Assembly: GCF_038024855.1 (NCBI RefSeq)
Contig: NZ_CP139089.1
Coordinates: 1,612,001 to 1,676,000, forward strand
Direction: 5' to 3'
DNA from: Methylocella tundrae
GTDB lineage: Bacteria; Pseudomonadota; Alphaproteobacteria; Rhizobiales; Beijerinckiaceae
Length of the DNA: 64,000 nt
Made by a program: the position numbers and the translations under genes. Positions 1 through 12,020 of the stretch are shown piece by piece. Position 1 is the stretch's first letter; each line of letters opens with the position of its first letter. Under the pieces are notes generated by a model. It was not told where the DNA came from and ran no database searches. It saw nothing but the letters and a program-made list of their open reading frames with translations.

Positions 1-2
1 GC

Positions 3-272
3 GCGGGCTATGTAGCGGGCGAAGCCGCCGGAGGCGGCGGTTGGCGCTCGGGCGCGGGGGGCGAGGGATGGACTTCCGGCGCCGCGGCGGCGGGCGGAGG
101 ATGGCATGCTGAGGGCGCGGCTGCCGCTGGCGGCGAGGCAGGCGGCGCCGCGGCGGGCGAAAGACATGCCGAAGGAGGCGGATTCGGCGATCGTGGCGGT
201 GGCGGCTTCGGCGATCGCGGCGGCGGCGAAGGGCCCGGGGGCCGTGGAGGCGGGTTCGGCGGCCGTCGATAG
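3..272 (+). CDS. C-terminal end of a glycine-rich protein (5' end outside window)
   Basis: An open frame runs in from the left edge to a TAG at 270-272, about 89 codons. The product is almost all Gly and Ala with scattered Trp, Phe and Arg: a GGWHAEG motif is followed by GGGFGDRGGGGFGDR-like repeats and the protein ends in GGRR. The GGWHA motif recurs in the Gly-rich secreted protein encoded at 1326-1871, so the two may belong to one surface-protein type. The frame is supported by its regular Gly-rich periodicity, but low-complexity GC-rich DNA can produce open frames by chance. No function can be given. Confidence 0.5.
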   Translation, partial: AGYVAGEAAGGGGWRSGAGGEGWTSGAAAAGGGWHAEGAAAAGGEAGGAAAGERHAEGGGFGDRGGGGFGDRGGGEGPGGRGGGFGGRR

Positions 273-442
273 CGGCGCCGCGATCCCCGAAGCCGCTGCG
301 GCGACGGTCCCGGATGCGCGGCGACGGCTCTGGATGAATGAATGTGCAAAACTACCGACAGTGATTTACTTTTTTTGCGAAAGCTTCACAAATTGCGCTC
401 ATGAATGCCAGAAGATCCGGGCATTTGCTCCAAGAGGCGATC

Positions 443-1240
443 ATGAAACGATTTGGGATAGGGGCGCTCGCGGCGGCGTTGATGTTTTCCGGGCTTGCCG
501 GCGCAGCCTTCGCGGAAACTGCGACGCCGCCGGCCGCCAGTAATGATGCGCATCCAGCCATCGAGCCGGCTGCGCTCGAAATCCTGAAAGCGACGAGCGA
601 AAAGCTTTCCGCCGCCAAAAGCATCGCCTTTCACGCGCTTGGCGCTTTCGACGTCCCCGCGCGCGACGGCCAGCCCCTGTTCTATTACAGCCGTTCGGAG
701 GTGCTGCTCGTGCGGCCGAACAAGCTGCGCGTGATCGTGCCTGGCGATGGACCTCCGTCCGAGTTCTATTTCGACGGCTCGACGGTCGCCGTGCTGAGGC
801 CAAAAGAAGATCTCATCGCCATCGCGGAGGTCCCCGGCAATCTCGAAGACATGCTGGAGAAAATCTATCAAAAAGCCGGCATTTATTTCCCGTTCGTCGA
901 TTTTCTTGTGTCCGATCCATACAAGGCTCTGACGAGCGGCCTGACGCGCGCATTCGTCATCGGCCAATCGGCGATGATCGGTGGCGTGACCACCAATGTG
1001 CTCTCGATTTCAGACGAGAAGGTGCATCTGCAAATCTGGATCGGAGCGGACGACAAGCTGCCGCGCCTCATCTGGGCGACCGGGACGGACGCCGACAAGC
1101 CGCGTCACATGGTCGAATTCTCCAATTGGAAGCTCGATGGCGACGTATCGAACGAGGCCTTTGCGCCGAAACGGACAGCCGCGACAAAGCAGATTCCGTT
1201 TGCCCGGCCGGACGAGGACCCGGGCCAGAAAAAGCCCTGA
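443..1240 (+). CDS. DUF2092 family periplasmic protein
   Basis: A 265-residue exported protein. It starts with a signal peptide (MKRFGIG, a hydrophobic stretch, then an AFA-type cleavage site near residue 24). The mature part carries features I associate with DUF2092: an LLVRPNKLRV strand, an FYFDGSTVAVL strand and an LQIWIG segment followed by PRLIWATG, consistent with a LolA/LppX-like lipoprotein-carrier fold. I chose the ATG at 443 because it is preceded by AGAGGCG and opens the signal peptide; an in-frame ATG at 401 would bury the signal peptide behind 14 residues. The Gly-rich gene follows on the same strand after 85 bp. The biochemical role of DUF2092 is unknown to me. Confidence 0.75.
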   Translation: MKRFGIGALAAALMFSGLAGAAFAETATPPAASNDAHPAIEPAALEILKATSEKLSAAKSIAFHALGAFDVPARDGQPLFYYSRSEVLLVRPNKLRVIVPGDGPPSEFYFDGSTVAVLRPKEDLIAIAEVPGNLEDMLEKIYQKAGIYFPFVDFLVSDPYKALTSGLTRAFVIGQSAMIGGVTTNVLSISDEKVHLQIWIGADDKLPRLIWATGTDADKPRHMVEFSNWKLDGDVSNEAFAPKRTAATKQIPFARPDEDPGQKKP

Positions 1241-1325
1241 GCTGGTTATTCCGCCGGATCATTTTTCGGCCTACGTTTGAAACGCCCTCGCATTCTTAAT
1301 GACGCTCGATATTGAGGTTTCAGCC

Positions 1326-1871
1326 ATGAATCGCAGTTTGCTCACGGGCGCGGCTCTATTGACTCTGGCGCTGGCGGTCAGCGCTTCGAATACCGCCGAC
1401 GCGTTCCGCGGCGGCGGGTTCGGCGGCGGCGGCTTCCACGCCGGCGGGGCCGCTGGCGGCGCCTGGCACGCGGGCGGAGTCGCCGGTGGCGGCTTTCATG
1501 CGGGTGGCGTCGCCGCAGGCGGCTGGCACGCGGGCGGCGTCGCAGGCGGCGGCTGGCATGGCGGCGCCGTGAATGGCAGCACCTGGCACGCCGACGGCTG
1601 GCACGCCGGCGGCTATTATGGCGGCGGCTTCCACGGACCCGCCGTGGTCAACGGCTATTACGGCGGCGGCTGCTGGGGCTGCGGCGCGGCGGCCGTCGGC
1701 ATCGCGGCGGCTGCGACCGCCGTTGCGATCGGCAGCATGGTCGCGACGGTGCCAGCGGGCTGCCCCTACCAATATGCCAACGGCGTCAATTATTACGTCT
1801 GCGGCGGGACCTGGTACCAGCCCTATTACGGCGCCAATGGCCTCTATTATCGGGTCGTTCCGCCGCTTTAG
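1326..1871 (+). CDS. Secreted glycine-rich repeat protein
   Basis: A 181-residue protein with an N-terminal signal peptide (MNRSLLTGAALLTLALAVSA), then Gly-rich repeats of about 10 residues with (W/F)HAGG at their head. A short hydrophobic Ala-rich segment follows (about residues 120-143), and the C-terminal domain is rich in Tyr, Trp and Cys (CPYQYANGVNYYVCGGTWYQ). The start at 1326 is preceded by GAGG at a usable distance and opens the signal peptide. Proteins with this Tyr-rich tail are common in Hyphomicrobiales downstream of DUF2092 genes, but I know of no experimental function. A cell-surface or structural role is inference. Confidence 0.7.
   Translation: MNRSLLTGAALLTLALAVSASNTADAFRGGGFGGGGFHAGGAAGGAWHAGGVAGGGFHAGGVAAGGWHAGGVAGGGWHGGAVNGSTWHADGWHAGGYYGGGFHGPAVVNGYYGGGCWGCGAAAVGIAAAATAVAIGSMVATVPAGCPYQYANGVNYYVCGGTWYQPYYGANGLYYRVVPPL
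1434..1583. repeat. Tandem 30-bp coding repeat, about five copies
   Basis: The DNA encodes consecutive 10-residue units FHAGGAAGGA, WHAGGVAGGG, FHAGGVAAGG, WHAGGVAGGG and WHGGAVNGST, each 30 bp. Two of the units are identical at protein level. A further partial WHADG and a WHAGGYYGGG unit follow. The array probably grew by slippage and may vary in length between strains. Confidence 0.75.
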
Positions 1872-2017
1872 CCCTACAGTGCAACGACCGGAGCCTCGAT
1901 TGTCAGAATGGCGACGCGTTCCCCGGCGCGGACAGCCGACGGATCGATGCGGGCTGAATTTAGTCAGCGTTCATGCGAGCGCGGCCGACCAAAGCGGCCA
2001 GCCGCGCCGCCGGTTGC

Positions 2018-3223
2018 TTATTTCAGGTTGGCGGCGAGCCAACTCTGATAAAATGCAGCGATCATCAGGTTGTTCATCTCGAGCATTTCCATGTGGCCGT
2101 TGCCCAGGATGCCTACCGTCGCCAGAGGCACATGCTCGTTCTTGACCCCGGCCTGGGTGAGGAACTTCGATGTGCAATAGTCGTAGGTCGCATGGTAAGA
2201 TGCTTGGCCCGTCGCGATCAGGATCGGAATTCCGGTCAGGCCCGTCAGCTTATGGACCGGGCCGCTCTGCAGCCAGCAGCTCTTCTTATTGGCGCTCGGC
2301 GGCGCAACTTTGACAAGGTTCAGATCAGCGCCGGTGCTGACCGGCGGATTGAATTTCAGGCAGACGTTGCTAAGCCCGCATGTGGTTCCGGGCGCAGTGT
2401 CGCCGTTCAGGCTCGAGTTGCCTGTTGGTTCGACCGCGATGACGGCCTTGATCTTGCCCGGGCTGGCTTGCGGAATGAACCAGCTCACCGGGCCAGACAT
2501 CGAGTGGGTAATGATGATCGCGGGGCCGATATCTTTGATCAGCGCCGTCACCGCCTTGGTGGTGAGGTCGAGGGCCTGATCGCCGTTCGGCATATTGGCG
2601 ACCTGAGAGGCGAAGAACTGATCAAAGGCGTATTCGCCGGGCACGCCGCTGCCATAGCCGCCCGGCCATTGCGTATGGAACCTGGCTTGCGGCCACTGCA
2701 GGGGAACCGTCAGCTCCGGCGCGGTGAACATTGTCTTGACCGTCGTGGGAGACGGATTGCCGGCCTGCGGACCATAAGCATTCGGGAAATAGCCGGATTT
2801 GCCGCGTCCAGGCTGGTCGATCACAAACACCGGCCAGCCATTCTCCGCGAAAAACTGCGCCCACCCGGGCCGCCCATCCGGCGTTCCGAGGAAATTGGCG
2901 CCGGTCTGCTGGCTGCCATGGATCATTATGATCGGATATTTGGCTCCAGGGCCTTGCTGCCCCCATCTGTAACCCGAAGGAATTTGATAAAACACATGCA
3001 TCTGCCCCGACATTGTGGTCGGGTTCGAGGGGTTGTCGTAAACGCCGCCTTCGTAGATCACGCCTTGGCTGCCAAGGAACAGGGGCCCTTTTTTGGGTCC
3101 TCCGCCGCCTCCGGTGAAACCGTCATCAGCCGCGCTGGCGATCGCGACACCGAGAAGTAACGCCATGCCCGCGACTGCGCCGGCGCGCGCGCATGCGGTC
3201 GATTTCGCTAGTCGATTTTTCAC
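2018..3223 (-). CDS. Secreted alpha/beta hydrolase (esterase 713-like)
   Basis: A 401-residue exported serine hydrolase. A signal peptide (about residues 1-32, ending IASAAD) is followed by a Gly-rich linker and an alpha/beta-hydrolase domain. MIHGSQQTG fits the oxyanion-hole strand, VIDQPGRGKSG follows the second strand, THSMSG at about 245 fits the nucleophile elbow, and the late GNGHMEML supplies a candidate catalytic His. Several Cys residues in the mature part (CGLSNVC, SCWL, YDYC) suggest disulfides in the periplasm or outside. The overall pattern resembles the bacterial esterase 713 group, which acts on esters of cyclic or halogenated compounds. The substrate here is unknown. It is convergent with the Gly-rich gene. 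Confidence 0.75.
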   Translation of the reverse strand: MKNRLAKSTACARAGAVAGMALLLGVAIASAADDGFTGGGGGPKKGPLFLGSQGVIYEGGVYDNPSNPTTMSGQMHVFYQIPSGYRWGQQGPGAKYPIIMIHGSQQTGANFLGTPDGRPGWAQFFAENGWPVFVIDQPGRGKSGYFPNAYGPQAGNPSPTTVKTMFTAPELTVPLQWPQARFHTQWPGGYGSGVPGEYAFDQFFASQVANMPNGDQALDLTTKAVTALIKDIGPAIIITHSMSGPVSWFIPQASPGKIKAVIAVEPTGNSSLNGDTAPGTTCGLSNVCLKFNPPVSTGADLNLVKVAPPSANKKSCWLQSGPVHKLTGLTGIPILIATGQASYHATYDYCTSKFLTQAGVKNEHVPLATVGILGNGHMEMLEMNNLMIAAFYQSWLAANLK

Positions 3224-3846
3224 CTATGCCCCCTTTGTTCTTTGGAGCCGCATTGGCTTGCGAGAACGGGAGGGATCGACGCTCGGCAATTCTTTATTCT
3301 TCCACTTCGAAGAGCAGATTTGCCTCGACAGATTCCCCCTGAGCCATTGCGGCTTCTCTCCGTCACTCAAGTTTTTGTGACGACGGGGAAAACATTTCAG
3401 TCGCGTTGCGAATAATCTTCCATGAAAGTCAGTTCTCTACAATAAAATGGATATTTTACATGCGAAAAATGCCAGCATAAACGTTGCAATACACGGTATG
3501 TTCAACAGTTTTTGACGCAGTGTCTATCCCTGGCGTTTGCGCTGGATCCACAAAAATCACAAATCTACCATATATTTAGGTATATTTAAGCTTTACCACG
3601 CTCTCGAAAAAAGTTCCTTACATTAATCAGAGAACCCTGCCCATGAGCGGATATGGCCTTGTTGTTGGCGTCCATTATCGGCGCGCCGTGCTCGCCGCCG
3701 AGCTCAAGCAGCGCATCCGTCGCCGCCCGTCCCGGCAATTTGCGTTTGATCGACCGCCGGCATAGACAGTTTGGCGCGATCCGCTTGGGGCTTACGAGGA
3801 TAGCTGAACCGTTCGGCGCAGATCGAAGCAGATTCGGGCAAAGGGC
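3224..3846. other. Gene-poor, partly AT-rich spacer upstream of ccmC
   Basis: This 623-bp gap separates the divergent esterase and ccmC genes. Positions 3390-3600 are markedly more AT-rich than the surroundings. A small inverted repeat (CGTCAC at 3361-3366, GTGACG at 3377-3382, ten-base loop with five T) lies in the esterase leader. A 41-codon open frame starts at 3642 but has no recognisable product or clear ribosome site. The ccmA and ccmB genes that often precede ccmC are not here. Confidence 0.5.
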
Positions 3847-4614
3847 ATGCGAAACTACGCCAATCCGACGAACTTTCTTCAACTGGTCAGCGCCTCCACG
3901 CCATTCCTGGCGACGGCGACGGCCGTGCTGCTCGCCCTTGGCCTTTATCTCTCCTGGTTCGTCGCGCCGCCGGATTACCAGCAGGGCGAGACTGTGCGGA
4001 TCATGTATCTGCACGTGCCCGCCGCCTGGCTTTCGATGTTCATCTATATGGTTATGACCTCGGCGGCGCTCGGCACACTGATCTGGCGTCACCCGCTGGC
4101 CGACGCGGCGCAAAAGGCCGCCGCGCCTCTTGGCGCCGCCTTCACCTTTCTTTGCCTCGTCACGGGATCTTTGTGGGGCAAGCCGATGTGGGGCGCCTGG
4201 TGGGTGTGGGATGCGCGCCTGACCTCGGTGCTTGTGCTTTTTCTGATCTATCTGGCGCTGGTCGCGCTCTGGCGGACGATCGAGGACCCGGGCAAGGCCG
4301 CCCGCGCAGCGGCAATTTTCACCCTCGTCGGCGCCGTCAATATCCCGATCATCAAATTCTCTGTCGACTGGTGGAATACGCTGCATCAGCCGGCGTCTGT
4401 GTTTCGTCTCGGTGGCCCGGCGATCGCGCCCACCATGCTCTGGCCGCTCATCGTCATGGCGCTCGCCTTCACTTTCCTTTTTCTGACGCTTCATCTGCTC
4501 GCCATCCGCAATGAAATCCTTCGCCGCCGTCTGCGCCGTCTGTCCATCCAGACAGCCGACTCCGAGCGCACCAGCATGTCCGCCTCTTCCGCCTCGCTGG
4601 GGACCGCGCTTTGA
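3847..4614 (+). CDS. ccmC: Heme exporter / cytochrome c maturation protein CcmC
   Basis: A 255-residue inner-membrane protein of the heme-handling family. It has about six hydrophobic segments, the family WGxWWxWD motif (WGAWWVWDARLTS, about residues 119-131) and two periplasmic-side His candidates for heme binding (HVPAAW near 57 and HQPAS near 181). CcmC loads heme onto CcmE in System I cytochrome c maturation. The stop overlaps the start of ccmD. The C-terminus carries an extra Ser-rich tail of about 20 residues. ccmA and ccmB are not directly upstream, which departs from the usual ccmABCDG order. Confidence 0.93.
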   Translation: MRNYANPTNFLQLVSASTPFLATATAVLLALGLYLSWFVAPPDYQQGETVRIMYLHVPAAWLSMFIYMVMTSAALGTLIWRHPLADAAQKAAAPLGAAFTFLCLVTGSLWGKPMWGAWWVWDARLTSVLVLFLIYLALVALWRTIEDPGKAARAAAIFTLVGAVNIPIIKFSVDWWNTLHQPASVFRLGGPAIAPTMLWPLIVMALAFTFLFLTLHLLAIRNEILRRRLRRLSIQTADSERTSMSASSASLGTAL

Positions 4615-4775
4615 CCGCCGATCCGCACTTTGGCTTCATCGTCGCCGCCTATGGCGTCGGCTTTGTCGTCATCGCGGGAATGATCTTCGCAATTCTTCGC
4701 GATTATTTCACGCTGAAGCGAGCTCTTTCGCGTTTTCCGCAGCGTGGCGAACGCGACGATAGGACGAAGCCTTAA
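4611..4775 (+). CDS. ccmD: Heme exporter protein CcmD (TTG start)
   Basis: A 54-residue frame starts at a TTG that overlaps the ccmC stop (TTGA). It has the layout of CcmD: a short polar N-terminus with HFGFIVAAYGV, a single membrane helix (FVVIAGMIFAIL), then a basic cytoplasmic tail (LRDYFTLKRALSRFPQRGERDD). CcmD stabilises the CcmABC complex and aids release of heme-loaded CcmE. Its position between ccmC and ccmG is the standard one. The only in-frame ATG (4680) lies inside the membrane helix, so the overlapping TTG is the sensible start. It is easy to miss because of its size and start codon. Confidence 0.85.
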   Translation: MTADPHFGFIVAAYGVGFVVIAGMIFAILRDYFTLKRALSRFPQRGERDDRTKP

Positions 4776-4802
4776 AACGATGCTTTCCTGGCGCATATTC
4801 AC

Positions 4803-5420
4803 ATGACGACGACAGAACCACAGCTGCAACCGGCGGCCCCTGTTCCGGCCAAGAGACGCTCTCTCCTGGTCTTTCTGCCGCTGCTCTTTTTCGGGGCGAT
4901 CGCGGCGCTGTTCCTGTTGCGCCTGTTCGCGGGCGATGCGTCCCGCCTGCCCTCGGCCCTGATCGGCAGGGAGGTTCCAGCTTTCACGCTCGCCGGCGTC
5001 GAAGGATTGCCCGGCGCGAATGGCCTTTCGGACGCGGATCTGCGCCAGGGCCATGTAACCATCGTGAATGTGTTCGCGTCCTGGTGCGTGCCCTGCCGCG
5101 AGGAGCATCCGACGCTGATGGGGATCGCGGGCGATCATAAGCTGAAGGATCTCGGCGTGCGCCTCGTCGGCCTCGCCTACAAGGATACGCCCGCCAATGT
5201 GCGCGAACTTCTCGGAGCGGACGGCGACCCCTACGCGACGATCGGCGCCGATCCCAATGGCCGCGCCGCGATCGACCTTGGCGTCTATGGCGTGCCGGAA
5301 ACCTTCATCATCAGGGGCGACGGCACGGTCGCCTATCGCTTCGTCGGCCCCCTTAGCGATGAGAGCTATGCGGCGACGCTCCTGCCGGAGATCAAGAAGG
5401 CGGCGGGAGCAAACTCGTAA
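4803..5420 (+). CDS. ccmG: Thiol:disulfide interchange protein CcmG/DsbE
   Basis: A 205-residue membrane-anchored thioredoxin-fold protein. One N-terminal membrane helix (about residues 20-42) is followed by a periplasmic thioredoxin domain with the active-site motif WCVPC (about 97-101) and the family cis-Pro strand GVPETFII. CcmG keeps apocytochrome c or CcmH thiols reduced before heme ligation. It lies 27 bp after ccmD on the same strand and is convergent with ligA, 39 bp away. The remaining System I genes (ccmE, ccmF, ccmH) are not in this window. Confidence 0.92.
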   Translation: MTTTEPQLQPAAPVPAKRRSLLVFLPLLFFGAIAALFLLRLFAGDASRLPSALIGREVPAFTLAGVEGLPGANGLSDADLRQGHVTIVNVFASWCVPCREEHPTLMGIAGDHKLKDLGVRLVGLAYKDTPANVRELLGADGDPYATIGADPNGRAAIDLGVYGVPETFIIRGDGTVAYRFVGPLSDESYAATLLPEIKKAAGANS

Positions 5421-5459
5421 AGGCGCGATTGGCGCTGGGCGCCGATCCTCGCGCGAGCC

Positions 5460-7613
<2,154 letters not shown>

Positions 7614-7668
7614 TCAGAGCTGAATGGGCGTCGGCGAGCAATGACCACAGGTGCGCCAGGCTTTGCGC

Positions 7669-8972
7669 CTACGCCTGCCGCCACACGCCCGGCTGATAGC
7701 CAAATACCCGCTCATAGCGGGCGATCTCGTCCTTTGGCCCCAAAAACTTCGCTGGATTGTCGGAGAGTTTTACCGCCGGACGGCCCTCGACCTCGATCAC
7801 TTTGCACACCAGCGAAGGCGGCATCACATCGACATCGGCGCCATGCGGCACGCAGCCGGCGAAATCATTGGTGAGATTGGTGCCCCAGCCGATCGAAACC
7901 TGCGCCCGGCCGCGCAGATGGCGCACGCTCGCCTCGATCGAATCGCTCGTCATGCCGTCGGAGAGAACGATCAGTTTCTGACCCGGATCACGGCCCCGCG
8001 CCGTCCACCAGTCGATCAGTTCCTCCGCGCCTTCGATCGGCGGCTTTGAATCAGGGCGCGCGCCCGTCCAGTCGGCGGCCCAATCCGGCGCCGCCTTCAA
8101 AAAATTCGTGGTTCCGAACGTATCGGGCAAAAGCACAAGAAGATTGCCGTCATAAAGGCGCGACCAGTCCTCGAGCACGGTGAACGGCGCCTCGCGCAGG
8201 GCCGCGTCGTTCTCGGCGAGAGCTGCGTAAACCATCGGCAGCTCATGCGCATTGGTGCCGATGGCCTCGAGTCCGAGGTCCATTGCGTGCTTGACGTTCG
8301 AGGTTCCGATCAGGGCCTCGCCGACGCCCTCCCGGAGCGCCTCGATGCACCAGCGCTGCCACAGAAATCCATGCCGCCGGCGCGTGCCGAAATCGGATAT
8401 TTTCAGCGGCCCCTCGCGCGCCAGAATCCGCAGGCGTTCGACCTTGCTCCAGAGCTTCGCCTTGGCCCGCGCATAGAGGACGTCGAGCTCGAAACGGCCC
8501 ATCCTGAACATGGCCGAGCGCGCCCGCAATTCATTGAGAATGGCGAGCGCCGGCACTTCCCACATCGTGGTCTCGCGCCAAAGCCCCTCGAAGCGAAGTT
8601 CGAATTCGCCGTTGCGACGCGACAATTGATAGGGCGGCAGGCGAAAATCGCCGAGATATTCGAGAAAACCCGGCTCGAAAATCTTGGTCCGGCCATAGAA
8701 GCTGTTTCCGGCGAGCCAGATCAGTTCATTTTTCTGGAAGCGCAGCGAGCGCGCATGGTCGAGCTGTGCGGTCAGCTCCTTCTCGTCGATGCAGTCCGCG
8801 AGCCTGACGGCGCCCGATCGGTTGTGCAGTCCGAACGTTGCGTGGACGTCCGGCTTCAGCTTCCAGATCATCTGCAACATCAGGAACTTGTAGAAATCCG
8901 TGTCGAGCAGCGTGCGAATGATCGGATCGACGCGGTAGGAATGATCGTGAACGCGGCTGGCGAGATCGGGAA

Positions 8973-8976
<4 letters not shown>
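7669..8976 (-). CDS. pncB: Nicotinate phosphoribosyltransferase
   Basis: A 435-residue enzyme that makes nicotinate mononucleotide from nicotinate and PRPP in the NAD salvage route. Family signatures are visible: [16 protein letters not shown] at the N-terminus, [10 protein letters not shown] (about 198-207), the GTSNVKHA segment and the C-terminal phosphate-binding part [12 protein letters not shown]. The start overlaps the recN stop by 4 bp (ATGA). Being placed directly before ligA, whose enzyme consumes NAD, is suggestive, but a functional link is inference. Confidence 0.93.
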
Positions 8977-10634
<1,658 letters not shown>

Positions 10635-10706
10635 CCGGCCGACGCCTCCCCGCACGAGCCAGAGAAATCTTTGCGTCGCTCGGCGCGGGCGCCTCAAAAA
10701 GCGAGA

Positions 10707-10750
10707 GCATTTTCAAGCGATATGGATAGAGGATCGCCTACGGAAAATGC
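10707..10750. repeat. REP-like intergenic palindrome between bamD and recN
   Basis: GCATTTTC (10707-10714) is the exact inverted complement of GAAAATGC (10743-10750). Inside it, GCGAT and ATCGC form a second inverted pair. The nested layout and the AGCATTTTC / GAAAATGC ends match a type of imperfect palindrome I remember as dispersed in Hyphomicrobiales genomes. It could fold as a hairpin in the bamD-recN transcript. Confidence 0.55.
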
Positions 10751-10784
10751 AATAGAACGCACCAAAAGGGAAGCGCTGAAAACC

Positions 10785-11681
10785 TCAGCCGAGGTGGAAA
10801 GCCTTGGAGATCCAGGAGCCCTTATCCTCGTTCGGCTCCAGCCCGCCGGTTTTCAGAAGCGCATAGGCGTCCTTGTACCAGACCGAATCAGGATAATTGT
10901 GGCCGAGAACAGCCGCCGCCGTCTGCGCTTCCTGGGGAAGCCCAAGCGCCAGATAGGCTTCGGTCAGCCGCATCAAGGCTTCCTCAGCGTGGCGGGTGGT
11001 CTGGTATTTGGCCAGAACCTCACGGAAGCGGCCGACCGCCGCGACGAAATTGCGCTGATTGAGATAATAGCGCCCAACCATCATTTCCTTGCCGGCGAGC
11101 TGGTCGCGCGCAACCTGAAGCTTGTAGCGCGCGTCCTCGGCATATTCGGATTTTGGGAATTTATCGAGGATCTGCTGGAACAGATCCGCAGCCTTCGATG
11201 CACGCTCCTGGTCGCGGCTGACGTCCGGAATCTGATTATAATAGGACATCGCCTGGAGGTAGTAAGCGTAGTCGACATCGGGCGCGTTGGGATAAAGCCC
11301 GATGTAGCGCTTGGCCGAACCGGCGGCGTCGTCATAGCTGCCGTTTTGATATTGGGCGAAGGTGGTCATCAACAGACCTTTCCTTTGCCATTGCGAATAG
11401 GGATATTGCTTGTCGAGATTGGCGAATGTCTTCGCGGCGCCGTCGTAATTCTTGCTTTTCAGCCGGGCGAGGCCCTGGTCATAGAGTTGATCGGCGGGCG
11501 TATCCTTGACGACCTCGGTCTTATATTTATCGCCGCCGAACAGATTCATCGGATTCAGCGAATCCAGTCCCGAACATGCGCCAGCGGTCAGCGCAAGCGC
11601 GCAAGCGGCGCTCATCCTGAGCAAAAGCCGGGGCGCGGCCCGTGGCGGCGACGGCCGAACGTCATTGGAGGCATAGGTCAT
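10785..11681 (-). CDS. bamD: Outer membrane assembly lipoprotein BamD
   Basis: A 298-residue lipoprotein of the BAM complex, which inserts beta-barrel proteins into the outer membrane. A lipoprotein signal ends in LTAGAC, so Cys would be lipidated. Five TPR-like repeats follow, starting at DQLYDQGLARLKSKNY, with DDAAGSAKRYIGLYP and YAYYLQAMSYYNQIPDVSRDQ typical of BamD. I chose the ATG at 11681 (MTYASNDV), which leaves a long n-region; a second ATG at 11615 directly before the hydrophobic core is possible. It lies downstream of ftsZ as in other alphaproteobacteria. Confidence 0.92.
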   Translation of the reverse strand: MTYASNDVRPSPPRAAPRLLLRMSAACALALTAGACSGLDSLNPMNLFGGDKYKTEVVKDTPADQLYDQGLARLKSKNYDGAAKTFANLDKQYPYSQWQRKGLLMTTFAQYQNGSYDDAAGSAKRYIGLYPNAPDVDYAYYLQAMSYYNQIPDVSRDQERASKAADLFQQILDKFPKSEYAEDARYKLQVARDQLAGKEMMVGRYYLNQRNFVAAVGRFREVLAKYQTTRHAEEALMRLTEAYLALGLPQEAQTAAAVLGHNYPDSVWYKDAYALLKTGGLEPNEDKGSWISKAFHLG

Positions 11682-12020
11682 GCAGTGTGCTCGATCATCG
11701 CCTGGGAGTGTCCAGATCAACGCATTCCTAACGCAACCGCCGCCTAAAGCAACCGCCGCGCATGCGCCTGCTTTGGTGTGAGGCGACACAACGGCATTAG
11801 TGTGGCGCCGAAAGCTCGCCCCGCCTGTCCGTTCACATTTTCGAGCGCGACTTTGAAGGGGACGATCAGATAAGGCTGCGGAGCGTCGCCTGATCTCAGC
11901 GCCATCTTCTTGTTTTATGGCATAATTTCAGGCGTTCCGCCGCGCTTAAGTCATGTTTCGACGCCTCGGCCGGCCGGCCAGAGCGCCGACTGGCCAAGCC
12001 GTCGTTCGTTTTGCCGCGCT
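11682..12020. other. Spacer between ftsZ and bamD; no lpxC
   Basis: This 339-bp gap sits where many related genomes carry lpxC (UDP-acyl-GlcNAc deacetylase). I found no LpxC-like motif in any frame. A 53-codon minus-strand frame (11744-11905, starting MALRSGDAPQPYLIV) is open but unrecognised and lacks a clear ribosome site. The gap may hold the bamD promoter and the ftsZ transcript end. Confidence 0.5.

Noticed and set aside
3586..4494. 302-codon minus-strand frame opposite ccmC
   Set aside because: Antisense to a clear membrane protein gene; its Arg/Gly/His-rich product is an artefact of composition.
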